Source: Corynebacterium doosanense CAU 212 = DSM 45436 (GTDB lineage Bacteria > Actinomycetota > Actinomycetes > Mycobacteriales > Mycobacteriaceae). Taken from it: a stretch of DNA of 64,000 nucleotides. Under the pieces are notes generated by a model. That model was given only the letters and a program-made list of their open reading frames with translations, did no database searches and was not told where the DNA came from. The translations under genes were made by a program, and so were the position numbers. Location of the stretch: positions 186,001 through 250,000 of the forward strand of contig NZ_CP006764.1 of the NCBI RefSeq assembly GCF_000767055.1, written 5' to 3'. This document shows positions 1-7,939 of this stretch, in pieces (within the stretch, counting starts at the first letter, position 1; each line of letters begins with the position of its first letter).

Positions 1-546
1 GACTCCACTCTCCGTTAAGGTGTGAGACATTCGCGCTTTATCGAACATATGAGCGTGTATCGAACGGTCGGGAAGTCGGGGTTTCTGCGCCCAGGCTGCT
101 GGAGTCAGGGCGGGCCACTACGGGCGAGATATGCCCGCCCCTGACGAGGCCGGCGCCATCAATGGCTCAAGCTTAGGTTCAATAAGGTCGACGGCTTTTT
201 GCGCCAGACGGGGGCGGGGACATGTAGACCCGGCAACCTGGCAGGGCATGCGTCTGGGGCGGTGGAAAATCTGTGGACTACGAGAAGGTTTCCTGCGGGG
301 CACGGGACTCGGCAGCACGCTCCAACCCGCATGGGAGGCCTTCGTCATGTCGGGGATCACGCTGATTTAACCACGCCTTTAACTAGCAACCTGCCCCCTC
401 CGCAAACCTGCGAGGCAAAGCAAATTAACCCCTAACCATAACCAGAATCCACCTCTGCCGTCAAGGAAAACCCCCGAATGTCCTGCAGTTATGCAATTTC
501 GTCAGATAATCCCAATTATCTGACGAAGTAGAACTACCCCCATGGG
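1..546. other. Gene-free stretch at the window start
   Basis: I see no convincing gene here. The open frames between 118 and 435 overlap on both strands, lack a good ribosome binding site, and have no recognisable motif. The second half is more A+T-rich than the chromosome further right, which fits accessory DNA. The only clear structure is the palindrome at 498-527. Confidence 0.5.
498..527. repeat. 13-bp palindrome, left copy of a pair
   Basis: Two 13-bp arms (TTCGTCAGATAAT and its exact complement) are separated by 4 bases. A nearly identical palindrome sits at 10486-10517, and the bases just outside on the right (GAAGT, then GA) also match, so the two lie in direct orientation. They enclose the plasmid-like block. 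The shape, two inverted arms around a short spacer, suits a dimeric recombinase or a repressor. I cannot tell which from the sequence. Confidence 0.7.
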
Positions 547-830
547 GGTGCTTTTGCCTAATCTGGTAGCGACGGAGGAGCGTGGAATAATCACAGCCAG
601 AGGCACCTTCTCCGGTCGCCATTTTCCGCGCGAGGCCATCCCGTAGCAGGGCGCCGGCACTACCGCTATGGCCTCGGCCACCGCGATACTATGACCGACC
701 CACCACAGAACCTAGCGAGTTCCCTTAGCGTCGGCGCGGTCATCGCCCACCGCTGGGCCCAACATCTGCCCGAGCACTCCCTCACCCGACCCGTCGGTGC
801 CTACACAGACCCGAACCTGGGGCGATGGGC
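547..830 (+). mobile_element. Decayed IS6-family element, 5' part
   Basis: The terminal motif GGTGCTtTTGC is followed at the right distance by GTGGAATAATCA and then by a frame that still reads like the start of the IS6 transposases elsewhere in this window (FSGRHFPRE). Downstream, RWAQ, PE, TR and a W-x-x-W-E pattern can still be aligned with the intact protein, but small deletions and a stop break the frame. The 62-codon open frame at 691-879 is a by-product of this decay. The right boundary is approximate. This is an old insertion, much more diverged than the three intact copies. Confidence 0.7.
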
Positions 831-1015
831 CCGCTGGGAGAGCGGCATCGCCGAGGCCGTCGCAGGGCTGCCGCCCTGACACGGGACGGTCGGCGGACAG
901 AGGGTGTCCGCACACTCGTGGTCAAGTGCAGACTTCTCCGTCGTTCCGCCGAACTGGTCGGAGGGGCCCGGGCCCTCACCCCTCGTGGTGGCGATGGCCG
1001 CAACCTCACAATAAT

Positions 1016-1048
1016 AATAATAATCAGAATATTCTTCTGATTATTATT
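1016..1048. promoter_or_regulatory. A+T-rich palindrome upstream of kfrA-like gene
   Basis: Two perfect 14-bp arms (AATAATAATCAGAA and its complement) are separated by 5 bases, ending 45 bp before the start codon of the KfrA-like gene. KfrA proteins of known plasmids bind palindromes in their own promoter and repress it, so this is the likely autoregulatory operator. The function is inferred from position. Confidence 0.65.
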
Positions 1049-1093
1049 GTATGATTATGGAGACGTTGCCCCACCCCTTACCGAGGAGTCCCC

Positions 1094-1741
1094 ATGGCTG
1101 TCGATAGCCCCCGCGCCCGCACCGAACGCGCCCTGGCCGAGCTTGTGGCCACTGAAGGACCCCGGGCGGTCACCGTCGCCCGGATCCGGGCGGCAGCCCG
1201 GGTTGATCAAAGCGTGGCCGCGGACGTGGTCCGTCAGTGGCGTAGTACCCAACGGGTAGGCGCCACCGACGAGGTGGCTGCTCCCGCCACCGAGGATGAG
1301 ACGCGTGCTTTTGAAGCCCTGCGAGCAATCATCCGCCAGGCCGTGCTGACCGAGCGTGCCACCCAGGACGATGCCGTCAACCAGGCGGCCAGTGCTGCCG
1401 CCGAAGAGGCCGAGGAAGCCCGCCAGATGACCATCCGCATCGCCGAGGACCTCGAGAAAGAAAAGGCCACCACCGCCGAGCAGGCCACCACCATCGCCAC
1501 CTTGCAGGCCGAACTCGCCGCAGCAACCGCAGAGGCTGACCGGCTACGCGATGAAGTGACCCATCAGCGGGAGGTGGCCAGCACTGCCCGGGAGGAAGCC
1601 GCCGAAGCCCGCGGCAAACTCTTCGTCTACGAACAGCAAGCCACCGCACAGCCTGCACAAGCCACCGAATCCGCTGCCCCAACCACGGACGGAGAGCAAT
1701 CCGCAGCGACGACCACCACAACCAGCAAGAAGAAGGCGTAA
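1094..1741 (+). CDS. KfrA-like plasmid DNA-binding coiled-coil protein
   Basis: This 215-residue protein has an N-terminal segment (about residues 5-50) of the KfrA N-terminal DNA-binding type, including a helix-turn-helix around VTVARIRAAARVDQS. A long Ala/Glu/Arg-rich coiled coil (about 75-180) and a Thr/Ala-rich tail ending in KKKA follow. KfrA proteins repress their own promoter and support partition of low-copy plasmids by forming filaments. The ATG follows a GAGGAG ribosome site. A perfect 14-bp palindrome lies just upstream, as expected for autoregulation. Together with repA and parA further right it marks this block as plasmid-derived. No other function is obvious, and the family call rests on domain layout. 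Confidence 0.7.
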   Translation: MAVDSPRARTERALAELVATEGPRAVTVARIRAAARVDQSVAADVVRQWRSTQRVGATDEVAAPATEDETRAFEALRAIIRQAVLTERATQDDAVNQAASAAAEEAEEARQMTIRIAEDLEKEKATTAEQATTIATLQAELAAATAEADRLRDEVTHQREVASTAREEAAEARGKLFVYEQQATAQPAQATESAAPTTDGEQSAATTTTTSKKKA

Positions 1742-1935
1742 CTGGCCAGCCGCCGGTGACACCACCTCGCGAGTAATGACCCGGATGGTGTGCAAAAGTC
1801 GTAGTCACATGTCTAAGCACCAGAGTTGATCTGCACCAGCCCACGGCTTTGTGTGAAGGGTCGGCCAGAATCTCTCCGGACATCGTCCTGCACCAGCTAA
1901 CCAGCTAACGAGGTACTCCCACCGCAGTAGGGAAG

Positions 1936-2953
1936 TTAGCTAGATCCGAAGGAGCTGCCCCCAGTCTTCGGACGATTGGGGACAATCGGCTGATCGTCCT
2001 TGTCCTCGTCGTCCTCATCGTCCTGGGGTGCCGGGGTAGCGGCGACCTTGGCGGTGGCCGGCTCGGTGGTGCCGTCCGGGTAGGTGACCGTCAGAGCGAT
2101 CTCGACGGTGCCATCAACATCGTTGGGGGCGGTAGCGGTCAGCTCCCCGTCAGCGGTGACTTTCAGGGTCCAGCCGGCAGCAGTCAGGGCGGTGTTGTCA
2201 CCCAGGGTGATCCGGGTGCCGGCGGGCAGGTCCGTCTCGGCGGGCGATGCGGTAACCGATCCCCCACCAATGACAGCTACATCACCGTAGGTGACCTCAT
2301 ACAGCTCGCTATCGCGAGGCTGTGGTTCCGTGACGGTGACGGGGATTTCGATCAAATCACTCGTGCCGTCCGGATACCTGGCCACCACGAGAATCTTGAA
2401 GGAACTTGCAGCTGCCCCGTCGGGAGCTTGGATCGAGAGCTGTCCGGAAGGCTGGATGGAAATATCCCAGCCTGCAGCAATCAGATTGTCAATGGCTGTA
2501 CTATTCGTCAGCTGGAAGGTTACCCCCTCAGGGAGGGACTGAGCTGATTCGACATCTATGTCCAGCGACTCGCCGGCGGCCACCTCGATATGTGGATACG
2601 TGGGGGAGTAGATCATGTTGTCTTCGGGGATGAATGTCACCTCCGTTTCGACAATCTCAGAGGATCCATCGGGGTAGGTAACCAAAATCTCGACAGACGT
2701 GGTCCGGCCTTCGGTGGTCCAGACATCGCCGTAGTTGCTTCTCTGCACCCAGATCTCTGAGTTTCTCCACATGTGAACGATGAGCCCATCTTCAATTTTT
2801 GTGCCACCGCTAGCATTGGTCCCGAGAAGAGTGAAGTTCGTCCCGGTCGGGAGTGGTTCGCCCGACACAAGGGGAACCCGGAAAGATGTCTCCGCACGCT
2901 GGGTTGTCTCAACGTAGTGAGGCGCATACTGGTCCGCCATACTCTGTTCAGAG
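1936..2953 (-). pseudogene. Rib/YPDG-repeat surface protein, 5' end removed by IS6
   Basis: About 338 codons remain of a secreted adhesin-like protein. Three repeats of roughly 85-100 residues each contain a YPDG(S/T) turn followed by an E-x-x-V strand, typical of the Rib/alpha long-repeat domains of Gram-positive surface proteins. The C terminus is an acidic DDEDDEDKDD linker followed by a short PKTGG/GSS tail. There is no classic LPxTG-plus-hydrophobic sorting signal. The IS6 copy at 2954-3794 replaces the signal peptide and N-terminal part. A start codon inside the IS gives an artificial longer frame, but the product would lack a secretion signal. The missing 5' part is not found elsewhere in the window. 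Confidence 0.75.
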
Positions 2954-3794
2954 GGTGCTGTTGCAAAGTTGGGGCAGTAGGAAGACCGGCGTGGAATAAT
3001 CAGGTCCATGGGCATCTTCTCCGGTCGGCAGTTCCCTCGTGAAATCATCCTGTGGGCGGTGCGGTGGTACTGCCGCTACGGCGTGAGCTATCGCGACCTC
3101 GAAGAGATGATGACCGAGCGGGGAGTGCCGGTCGATCACACCACGATCTACCGCTGGGTCCAGAAATATGCTCCTGAGCTGGATAAGAAGACCCGGTGGT
3201 ATCGGCAAGTTCCTGACTGGCAGGCCAGGTCCTGGCGGGTGGATGAGACCTATATCCGGGTCGGGGGAAAGTGGTGCTACCTCTATCGGGCAATCACCGC
3301 AGGTGGCCAGACCCTGGACTTCTACCTCTCACCAAAACGCAACGTCGCGGCAGCGAAGCGTTTCCTGGCGAAGACGCTGCGGTCGAATAAATCGGCAGGC
3401 TATCCGCGGGTGATCAGCACCGACAAGGCCCCCTCACTCGCCAGGGCAATCTCTGAGCTGAAGGCGGAAGGCGTCTGTCCATCGACGGTCGAGCATCGTC
3501 GGGTGAAATACCTCAACAACGTCATTGAAGGCGATCATGGCCGGTTAAAGCGGATCCTGGGGCCGAAAGGAGCATTCAAAAACCAAACGTCTGCCTACCG
3601 GACGTTGAAAGGGATGGAAGCGATGCACTCATTGCGGAAGGGGCAGGGCACGATGTTTGCCTATGGTCACCCGAATCCGGATGCAGTGATTGTTAGCCGG
3701 GTATTCGAGACGGCCTGACAACACAGGCACATAGCGTTGATCACACAATAAAAACGGAGCTTTCTTGGCTCCCGCCCCAAGTTGCAACAGCACC
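2954..3794 (+). mobile_element. IS6-family insertion sequence, copy 1
   Basis: The 841-bp element has inverted ends starting GGTGCTGTTGCAA and contains one transposase gene. It is repeated at 5573-6413, 2619 bp further on and in the same orientation. A related copy lies inverted at 11228-12070. The flanks (GTTCAGAG on the left, GCCCGGAC on the right) are not an 8-bp target duplication, so the present junctions arose by recombination or adjacent deletion rather than a simple insertion. The left end cuts a surface-protein gene and the right end cuts an IS3-type transposase. Confidence 0.9.
3008..3718 (+). CDS. tnp: IS6-family transposase, copy 1
   Basis: This 236-residue DDE transposase has the usual IS6 (IS26/IS1628-like) length. 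The N terminus (FSGRQFPREIILWAVRWYCRY) carries the helix-turn-helix. The catalytic residues appear as WRVDETY, STDKAPS and NNVIEGDHGRLKR. IS6 enzymes form cointegrates by replicative or conservative routes, which explains how this region collected fragments of unrelated genes. The ATG at 3008 is the normal start. The translated protein is identical to that of copy 2, so one of them is a recent duplicate. Confidence 0.93.
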   Translation: MGIFSGRQFPREIILWAVRWYCRYGVSYRDLEEMMTERGVPVDHTTIYRWVQKYAPELDKKTRWYRQVPDWQARSWRVDETYIRVGGKWCYLYRAITAGGQTLDFYLSPKRNVAAAKRFLAKTLRSNKSAGYPRVISTDKAPSLARAISELKAEGVCPSTVEHRRVKYLNNVIEGDHGRLKRILGPKGAFKNQTSAYRTLKGMEAMHSLRKGQGTMFAYGHPNPDAVIVSRVFETA

Positions 3795-4463
3795 GCCCGG
3801 ACCATCCCCGAGCTCGTCGCCACCGCCCCCGGGCAGGTCTACTCGTGGGACATCACCAAGCTCGCCGGGCCCATCAAGGGCACCTACTTCGACGCCTACG
3901 TGATGATCGACATCTACTCCCGCTACATCGTCGGCGCGCACGTGCACGCGGCCGAGTCCGCCGTCCTGGCGGCCGAGATGATGAAGGAGATCTTCGGGGT
4001 CCACGGCATCCCGCAGGTCGTGCACGCCGACCGGGGCACGTCCATGACGTCCAAGACCGTCGCGGCGCTCCTGGCGGACCTGGAGGTCACCAAGTCACAC
4101 AGCCGGCCCCGGGTGAGCAACGACAACCCCTACTCCGAAGCGTGGTTCAAGACGTTGAAGTTCGCGCCCGTGTTCCCCGAACGCTTCGGCTCCCTGACTG
4201 ACGCCCGGTCGTTCATGGCCGACTTCGTCGCCGGCTACAACCATCACCACCACCACACCGGCATCGGACTGAACACCCCCGCTGACGTCCACTACGGCCT
4301 CGCCGCGGCGAAGGCTGGCGAGCGGGCTCTCGTCCTGGCCGCCGCCCGCGCCCGCAACCCCGAACGATTCGCCACCAACCGCGATCCGAAGATCCTGGCC
4401 ATCCCACCGACGGCCTGGATCAACCAACCCGCCGACAACACCGGCATCGAGCTAGCCGCCTAA
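3795..4463 (+). pseudogene. IS3-type transposase OrfB, 3' part only
   Basis: About 222 codons of the catalytic half of an IS3-family OrfB survive. The DDE residues are in SWDITKL, HADRGTSM and NPYSEAWFKTLK, followed by the typical region with NHHHHH and GLNTPADVHYG. The 5' half and OrfA are missing because the IS6 copy 1 right end joins here. The reading frame is open but starts inside the IS6 end, so no functional transposase is expected. The true right terminus of this old IS lies shortly after the stop codon, where it may contribute the -35 box of the next gene. Confidence 0.85.
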
Positions 4464-4484
4464 CACCCACCGGCCTCAACTACC

Positions 4485-4514
4485 TTGACAAATTCCGCAG
4501 GGGTGCGGTAACGT
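4485..4514 (+). promoter_or_regulatory. Promoter of the chlorite dismutase gene
   Basis: A perfect -35 box TTGACA (4485-4490) lies 18 bp from TAACGT (4509-4514), a good corynebacterial -10. The expected transcription start falls at about 4521, immediately before the ATG at 4522, so the mRNA is probably leaderless. The -35 box sits right after the truncated IS3-type transposase, where the terminal repeat of that element should be. The promoter may therefore be a hybrid with an outward-facing -35 from the IS end. That last point is inference. Confidence 0.65.
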
Positions 4515-4521
4515 CGTTTCC

Positions 4522-5061
4522 ATGCCGCTAAACGTCTTTGCCGGAGGCCGGGTGGGCGCCTGGCAGGTTGAACGCATCGAGCCGGTGACTGGTCCGTCCT
4601 TGCCGGTGGTCTCACGGTTGGCCGTGCTCGACGGGTCACGTGCAGGCGACGTCGAGGCGGCCTGGGTGCTGCGCGGGACGACGAGCTACAAGCGCTACAC
4701 CCGACGCGAGGAGCAGGAGGCACTGGACGCCAAGCAGCCACAGCTCGGCCGGCCCGAAGCAACCCGGGCGGCTCTCATCCCCATCACCAAGTCCGATGCT
4801 TGGTGGCAGCTCGCTCAGGACGAACGCCGTGACCTCCTCGAGGAGAGTTCCCACCACATCGCGGTCGGGTTGGAGTACCTGCCGGCAGTCGCGCGCCAGC
4901 TCTACCACGGCCATGACCTGGGCGAGCCCTTCGACTTCCTCGCCTGGTTCGAGTACGCCCCCCAAGACGCCCCCGCGTTCGAGGAGCTCGTAGACCGACT
5001 CCGCACGACCCCCGAGTGGGGCTACGTAGAACGAGATGTCGACATCCGCCTCGCGCGGTGA
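4522..5061 (+). CDS. cld: Chlorite dismutase, lineage II (short dimeric type)
   Basis: The 179-residue length matches the short, dimeric lineage II chlorite dismutases such as that of Nitrobacter winogradskyi (about 183 residues). As far as I recall that protein, motifs such as GRPEATRAALIPI, ESSHHIA, LPAVARQLYH, GEPFDFLAWFEYAP and VEREVDIRLAR-like ends correspond block by block. The heme-binding histidine would be H112 (second His of SHH) and the distal catalytic arginine R125 (AVAR), 13 residues apart as in that enzyme. The family converts chlorite to chloride and O2 using heme b. No chlorate or perchlorate reductase gene is nearby, so a detoxifying role against chlorite is more likely than respiration. 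It is bracketed by IS6 copies in direct orientation and is surely mobile. The start has a promoter immediately upstream and no room for a leader. Confidence 0.88.
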   Translation: MPLNVFAGGRVGAWQVERIEPVTGPSLPVVSRLAVLDGSRAGDVEAAWVLRGTTSYKRYTRREEQEALDAKQPQLGRPEATRAALIPITKSDAWWQLAQDERRDLLEESSHHIAVGLEYLPAVARQLYHGHDLGEPFDFLAWFEYAPQDAPAFEELVDRLRTTPEWGYVERDVDIRLAR

Positions 5062-5183
5062 CCCGCCCTGCTCCCGGCTCTGCCGACAGGACAAGTGTGC
5101 TCATGGCGGGTCCACGAGCACACGGGCTATCTCAGTAGACGATGGCTCACCGGGCAAGAACGCACGCCCATCGCGGCATGACC

Positions 5184-5251
5184 GGGCGAGCGTCCCCGCC
5201 CCTACAGCGGCAGATGCGGGCGAGCGTCCCCGCCCTCAACGCGGCAGATGC
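5184..5251. repeat. 34-bp tandem repeat, two units
   Basis: Two adjacent 34-bp units (5184-5217 and 5218-5251) begin GGGCGAGCGTCCCCGCCC and end GCGGCAGATGC. They differ only in the 5 middle bases, and a partial third unit follows. They lie in the gene-free stretch behind cld (5062-5331), in which I see no gene. Function unknown; each unit contains a GGGCG...CGCCC inverted pair that could form a hairpin downstream of cld. Confidence 0.6.
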
Positions 5252-5331
5252 GGGCGTGACCCCGAACGGTTCGCCACGTGTCGACGACGGCTGAAAACTG
5301 GGCCGTAATCGACGGGGCGTTGACGCCTGGC

Positions 5332-5572
5332 TCAATGTTCACGCCAGAACTGCCAGCCCGACGGCGGTTCTGGGAATTCTGAGCTGGGGCTCCAACCGAC
5401 TGGAGGTGACCACCGCTCCGGCGGCGTTGGCCAGCTTGGCGGGACGGCGAAGATGAGGCGGGCTCGACGGCGCCGCCACCTCCGCCGGAGCAGCAGTGCC
5501 CCGGCAATCGAGAGTGACATGCACGCGACGGCAACCAGCGTCGCGATGAGCCGGAAGCGACCGAGATCGGCA
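5332..5572 (-). pseudogene. Membrane protein with W-P-P repeats, 5' end cut by IS6
   Basis: About 79 codons survive. They encode a transmembrane helix (LIATLVAVACMSLSIAGALLL), an Arg-rich cytoplasmic-side patch, and a C-terminal tail of P-P-x-W-P-x-P-P-x-x-W-x-P-P-x-G-W units ending WQFW. Such Trp/Pro repeat tails are known from actinobacterial membrane proteins of unknown function. IS6 copy 2 begins at 5573 and has removed the 5' part, so this is a stump without its own start. The IS-internal ATG gives only a chimeric frame. Confidence 0.65.
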
Positions 5573-6413
5573 GGTGCTGTTGCAAAGTTGGGGCAGTAGG
5601 AAGACCGGCGTGGAATAATCAGGTCCATGGGCATCTTCTCCGGTCGGCAGTTCCCTCGTGAAATCATCCTGTGGGCGGTGCGGTGGTACTGCCGCTACGG
5701 CGTGAGCTATCGCGACCTCGAAGAGATGATGACCGAGCGGGGAGTGCCGGTCGATCACACCACGATCTACCGCTGGGTCCAGAAATATGCTCCTGAGCTG
5801 GATAAGAAGACCCGGTGGTATCGGCAAGTTCCTGACTGGCAGGCCAGGTCCTGGCGGGTGGATGAGACCTATATCCGGGTCGGGGGAAAGTGGTGCTACC
5901 TCTATCGGGCAATCACCGCAGGTGGCCAGACCCTGGACTTCTACCTCTCACCAAAACGCAACGTCGCGGCAGCGAAGCGTTTCCTGGCGAAGACGCTGCG
6001 GTCGAATAAATCGGCAGGCTATCCGCGGGTGATCAGCACCGACAAGGCCCCCTCACTCGCCAGGGCAATCTCTGAGCTGAAGGCGGAAGGCGTCTGTCCA
6101 TCGACGGTCGAGCATCGTCGGGTGAAATACCTCAACAACGTCATTGAAGGCGATCATGGCCGGTTAAAGCGGATCCTGGGGCCGAAAGGAGCATTCAAAA
6201 ACCAAACGTCTGCCTACCGGACGTTGAAAGGGATGGAAGCGATGCACTCATTGCGGAAGGGGCAGGGCACGATGTTTGCCTATGGTCACCCGAATCCGGA
6301 TGCAGTGATTGTTAGCCGGGTATTCGAGACGGCCTGACAACACAGGCACATAGCGTTGATCACACAATAAAAACGGAGCTTTCTTGGCTCCCGCCCCAAG
6401 TTGCAACAGCACC
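5573..6413 (+). mobile_element. IS6-family insertion sequence, copy 2
   Basis: This 841-bp element has the same ends and interior as the copy at 2954-3794 and lies in the same orientation. Together they bracket cld like a composite transposon or IS26-style translocatable unit. Its flanks, GATCGGCA on the left and CGTCAGTT on the right, show no target duplication, and neither flank matches those of copy 1. The left end truncates a membrane-protein gene. Confidence 0.9.
5627..6337 (+). CDS. tnp: IS6-family transposase, copy 2
   Basis: The 236-residue DDE transposase has the same protein sequence as copy 1, with the catalytic set WRVDETY, STDKAPS and NNVIEGDHG. It is intact with a normal ATG. 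Because the two elements are direct repeats 2.6 kb apart, this transposase or host recombination could excise the cld segment with one IS copy, or move it to a new site next to another IS6 copy. Confidence 0.93.
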   Translation: MGIFSGRQFPREIILWAVRWYCRYGVSYRDLEEMMTERGVPVDHTTIYRWVQKYAPELDKKTRWYRQVPDWQARSWRVDETYIRVGGKWCYLYRAITAGGQTLDFYLSPKRNVAAAKRFLAKTLRSNKSAGYPRVISTDKAPSLARAISELKAEGVCPSTVEHRRVKYLNNVIEGDHGRLKRILGPKGAFKNQTSAYRTLKGMEAMHSLRKGQGTMFAYGHPNPDAVIVSRVFETA

Positions 6414-6523
6414 CGTCAGTTTATGCGCACAAGCGCGTCAGTTTATGCGCACCCCGAGACGGTGCTGAGTTGTACATTTCCGTGGCTACGTGGCTACAGG
6501 GCTACAGGGCTACAGGGCTACAG
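6414..6523. repeat. Short direct repeats downstream of repA
   Basis: Two 17-bp direct repeats (CGTCAGTTTATGCGCAC) start at 6414 and 6436, 22 bp apart like iterons. From about 6483 to 6523 a 9-bp unit (GGGCTACAG) is repeated four times in tandem. They lie immediately behind the 3' end of repA and beside the IS6 right end. Iteron-like arrays near a rep gene often belong to the replication origin, but here they are on the downstream side, so the origin role is uncertain. Confidence 0.6.
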
Positions 6524-6539
6524 GAATGGATACCTGCAG

Positions 6540-7523
6540 CTAGAAGCGATTTTCCGCGTCCGTGGCATACCTCTTGGCGATCTCCTGATGCACCCTCCGC
6601 GGGACAGACGGGGCACCAGGTCGCAGCATCAACCCGTTCTCGGTCACATCCACAGCCGCCTCCGGCCACGCGGCCACCACCTTCTCAAGTGCTTCCAGGA
6701 GCCGCCGCTTGAAGTCACGCCTGCCCCGGGCAGTCCCCTGATAGCTGGCACCGAACTGCCGTTGCAGCTGATCCCACGTCACCACAGTGATCCCCCGCTG
6801 GTAACTGGCCCGGTAGGTCATCCAGCAGTACAGGTCGATGGCCATCGGCGAACGCCGGATCTCCCGCAAAATCGACACATCCAGCGGCACCGCCGAGCAC
6901 GTCAACTCCCGGTAGAACCCCGCAGTCAGCGTCACGGAAGAGTCCTGGATGCTCAGCTGCTCCGGGTTCTTGGTATCCCACCACAGCATCGACGACTCCG
7001 CGATCAGGGTGTTCTGCATCTGGTCGAACACAATCTGGCGCTTGTCGCGGTTCTCATGATTGGTCACCTCGACGGTGATCATCGTGGTGAACAGGGAGCG
7101 CAGCTGCTTGCGCAGGCTAGTGATGTTGCCGGTTTTTCCCCCGGACCGGCCCATGATGCCGACGTCGCGCATGAAATCCGCCAGCGAACTCCCCAGCGGG
7201 ATGGTCCTCGCCTCATCCTCCGGTAGGTCGCGGCGCCGCAGTGCTTCGCGGGTCAGCCAGCACATGATCAACCGCGGATACACCCCATACGGCAAGCCGT
7301 TGGGCGAGATCATGGTGACTGTCACCGCGCCGTTTTTCAGCACCAGCTTGTCCCCTGCTCTGGAGCTGTGAGGGAACGTCGTCTGAATCAGGGTCCTGGA
7401 CGAGAACGCGTAGGGGTCCAGGAGCTGGTTGGCGGCTTCGATTTCCTCGAGGCGAGCCTCGAGCTCCTCCCTCGCCGTGGGACGAGTGTTGCCGCCCCGT
7501 GGGACAGGGCTATCATGTGTCAT
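6540..7523 (-). CDS. repA: RepA-type plasmid replication initiator
   Basis: This 327-residue protein resembles the plasmid RepA family (the RepA_C group of theta-type initiators). Recognisable blocks are YGVYPRLIMCWL, the glycine-rich IMGRSGGKTGNITSLRKQL, and a winged-helix-like region with SPMAIDLYCWMTYR and VTWDQLQRQFG. The initiator would bind origin repeats and recruit host replication proteins. The ATG at 7523 has a GAGGA ribosome site a few bases upstream. It faces away from the partition genes, with a 416-bp region between that holds palindromes, and iteron-like repeats lie behind it. The protein looks complete, so the block may be a whole small replicon, integrated or merged during assembly. 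Confidence 0.75.
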   Translation of the reverse strand: MTHDSPVPRGGNTRPTAREELEARLEEIEAANQLLDPYAFSSRTLIQTTFPHSSRAGDKLVLKNGAVTVTMISPNGLPYGVYPRLIMCWLTREALRRRDLPEDEARTIPLGSSLADFMRDVGIMGRSGGKTGNITSLRKQLRSLFTTMITVEVTNHENRDKRQIVFDQMQNTLIAESSMLWWDTKNPEQLSIQDSSVTLTAGFYRELTCSAVPLDVSILREIRRSPMAIDLYCWMTYRASYQRGITVVTWDQLQRQFGASYQGTARGRRDFKRRLLEALEKVVAAWPEAAVDVTENGLMLRPGAPSVPRRVHQEIAKRYATDAENRF

Positions 7524-7663
7524 GAAATCCTCTTCGTTTGCTTTGCTGGCAGAACAGGGTTTTGGGTCGGAGCTGTGAGCGCAGCTGCCGGCCCTCTTTT
7601 TTGTACGGTATCAGCCGACTGTGCACGCCAGCCCGGGAAAAGGTGACCAGCCAAAAATGATAC

Positions 7664-7683
7664 ATATACATCACGATGTATAT
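7664..7683. promoter_or_regulatory. Putative partition (parS/parC) palindrome a
   Basis: Two exact 9-bp arms ATATACATC and GATGTATAT are separated by 2 bases. The core fits the shared consensus ATRCATCAYGRTGYAT that recurs at 7864-7879 and 8775-8790, all around the RHH/ParA genes and nowhere else noticed. Ribbon-helix-helix partition proteins bind short repeats of this size. Confidence 0.6.
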
Positions 7684-7863
7684 CAATATTGCTTGCCCCT
7701 CACGCACGTCAACCCCACCGCAAATCTGATCTTCCGATGGAGACCCGATCACCGACCCCACCCACCCGCCGGACAGCCGAGCCCTCGTGCACCAGCCTTC
7801 CGCCCCGGACCACGCCAAGGACATCGCAGACGCCTCACGTGACAGCATTGCATCATTGTGTAG

Positions 7864-7886
7864 ATACATCATGGTGCATATACATC
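7864..7886. promoter_or_regulatory. Putative partition palindrome b plus half-site
   Basis: ATACATC-AT-GGTGCAT (7864-7879) is a slightly degenerate form of the palindrome at 7664. It is followed directly by another exact left arm ATATACATC (7878-7886). It lies just downstream of the RHH gene and is a candidate centromere site. Confidence 0.55.
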
Positions 7887-7939
7887 TAAATGTAGTGCTG
7901 TCTACCGTGACAGGCTTCTCGGTCTGGCGAAGGGCCAGG

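Larger units (their letters stand above)
7524..7939. other. Gene-free region between repA and the partition genes
   Basis: No gene is apparent. The stretch contains A+T-rich palindromic clusters at 7664-7683 and 7864-7886 that share a motif with the parA promoter region, so it probably holds the partition site and perhaps the origin. Frames on either strand are short, overlapping and without motifs. Confidence 0.5.

Noticed and set aside
691-879. 62-codon open frame on the plus strand
   Set aside because: It starts inside the decayed IS6 transposase (the ATGACCGA of the original gene) and its residues align with the transposase, so it is part of the relic.
2954-3048. N-terminal extension of the surface-protein frame (start at 3048)
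   Set aside because: The extra residues are encoded by the IS6 end; the same extension appears in the frame at 5332-5667 next to copy 2. It is a fusion artefact.
6414-6523. CRISPR-like array
   Set aside because: Repeat units are 9-17 bp with almost no spacers and no cas genes; they are simple or iteron-like repeats.
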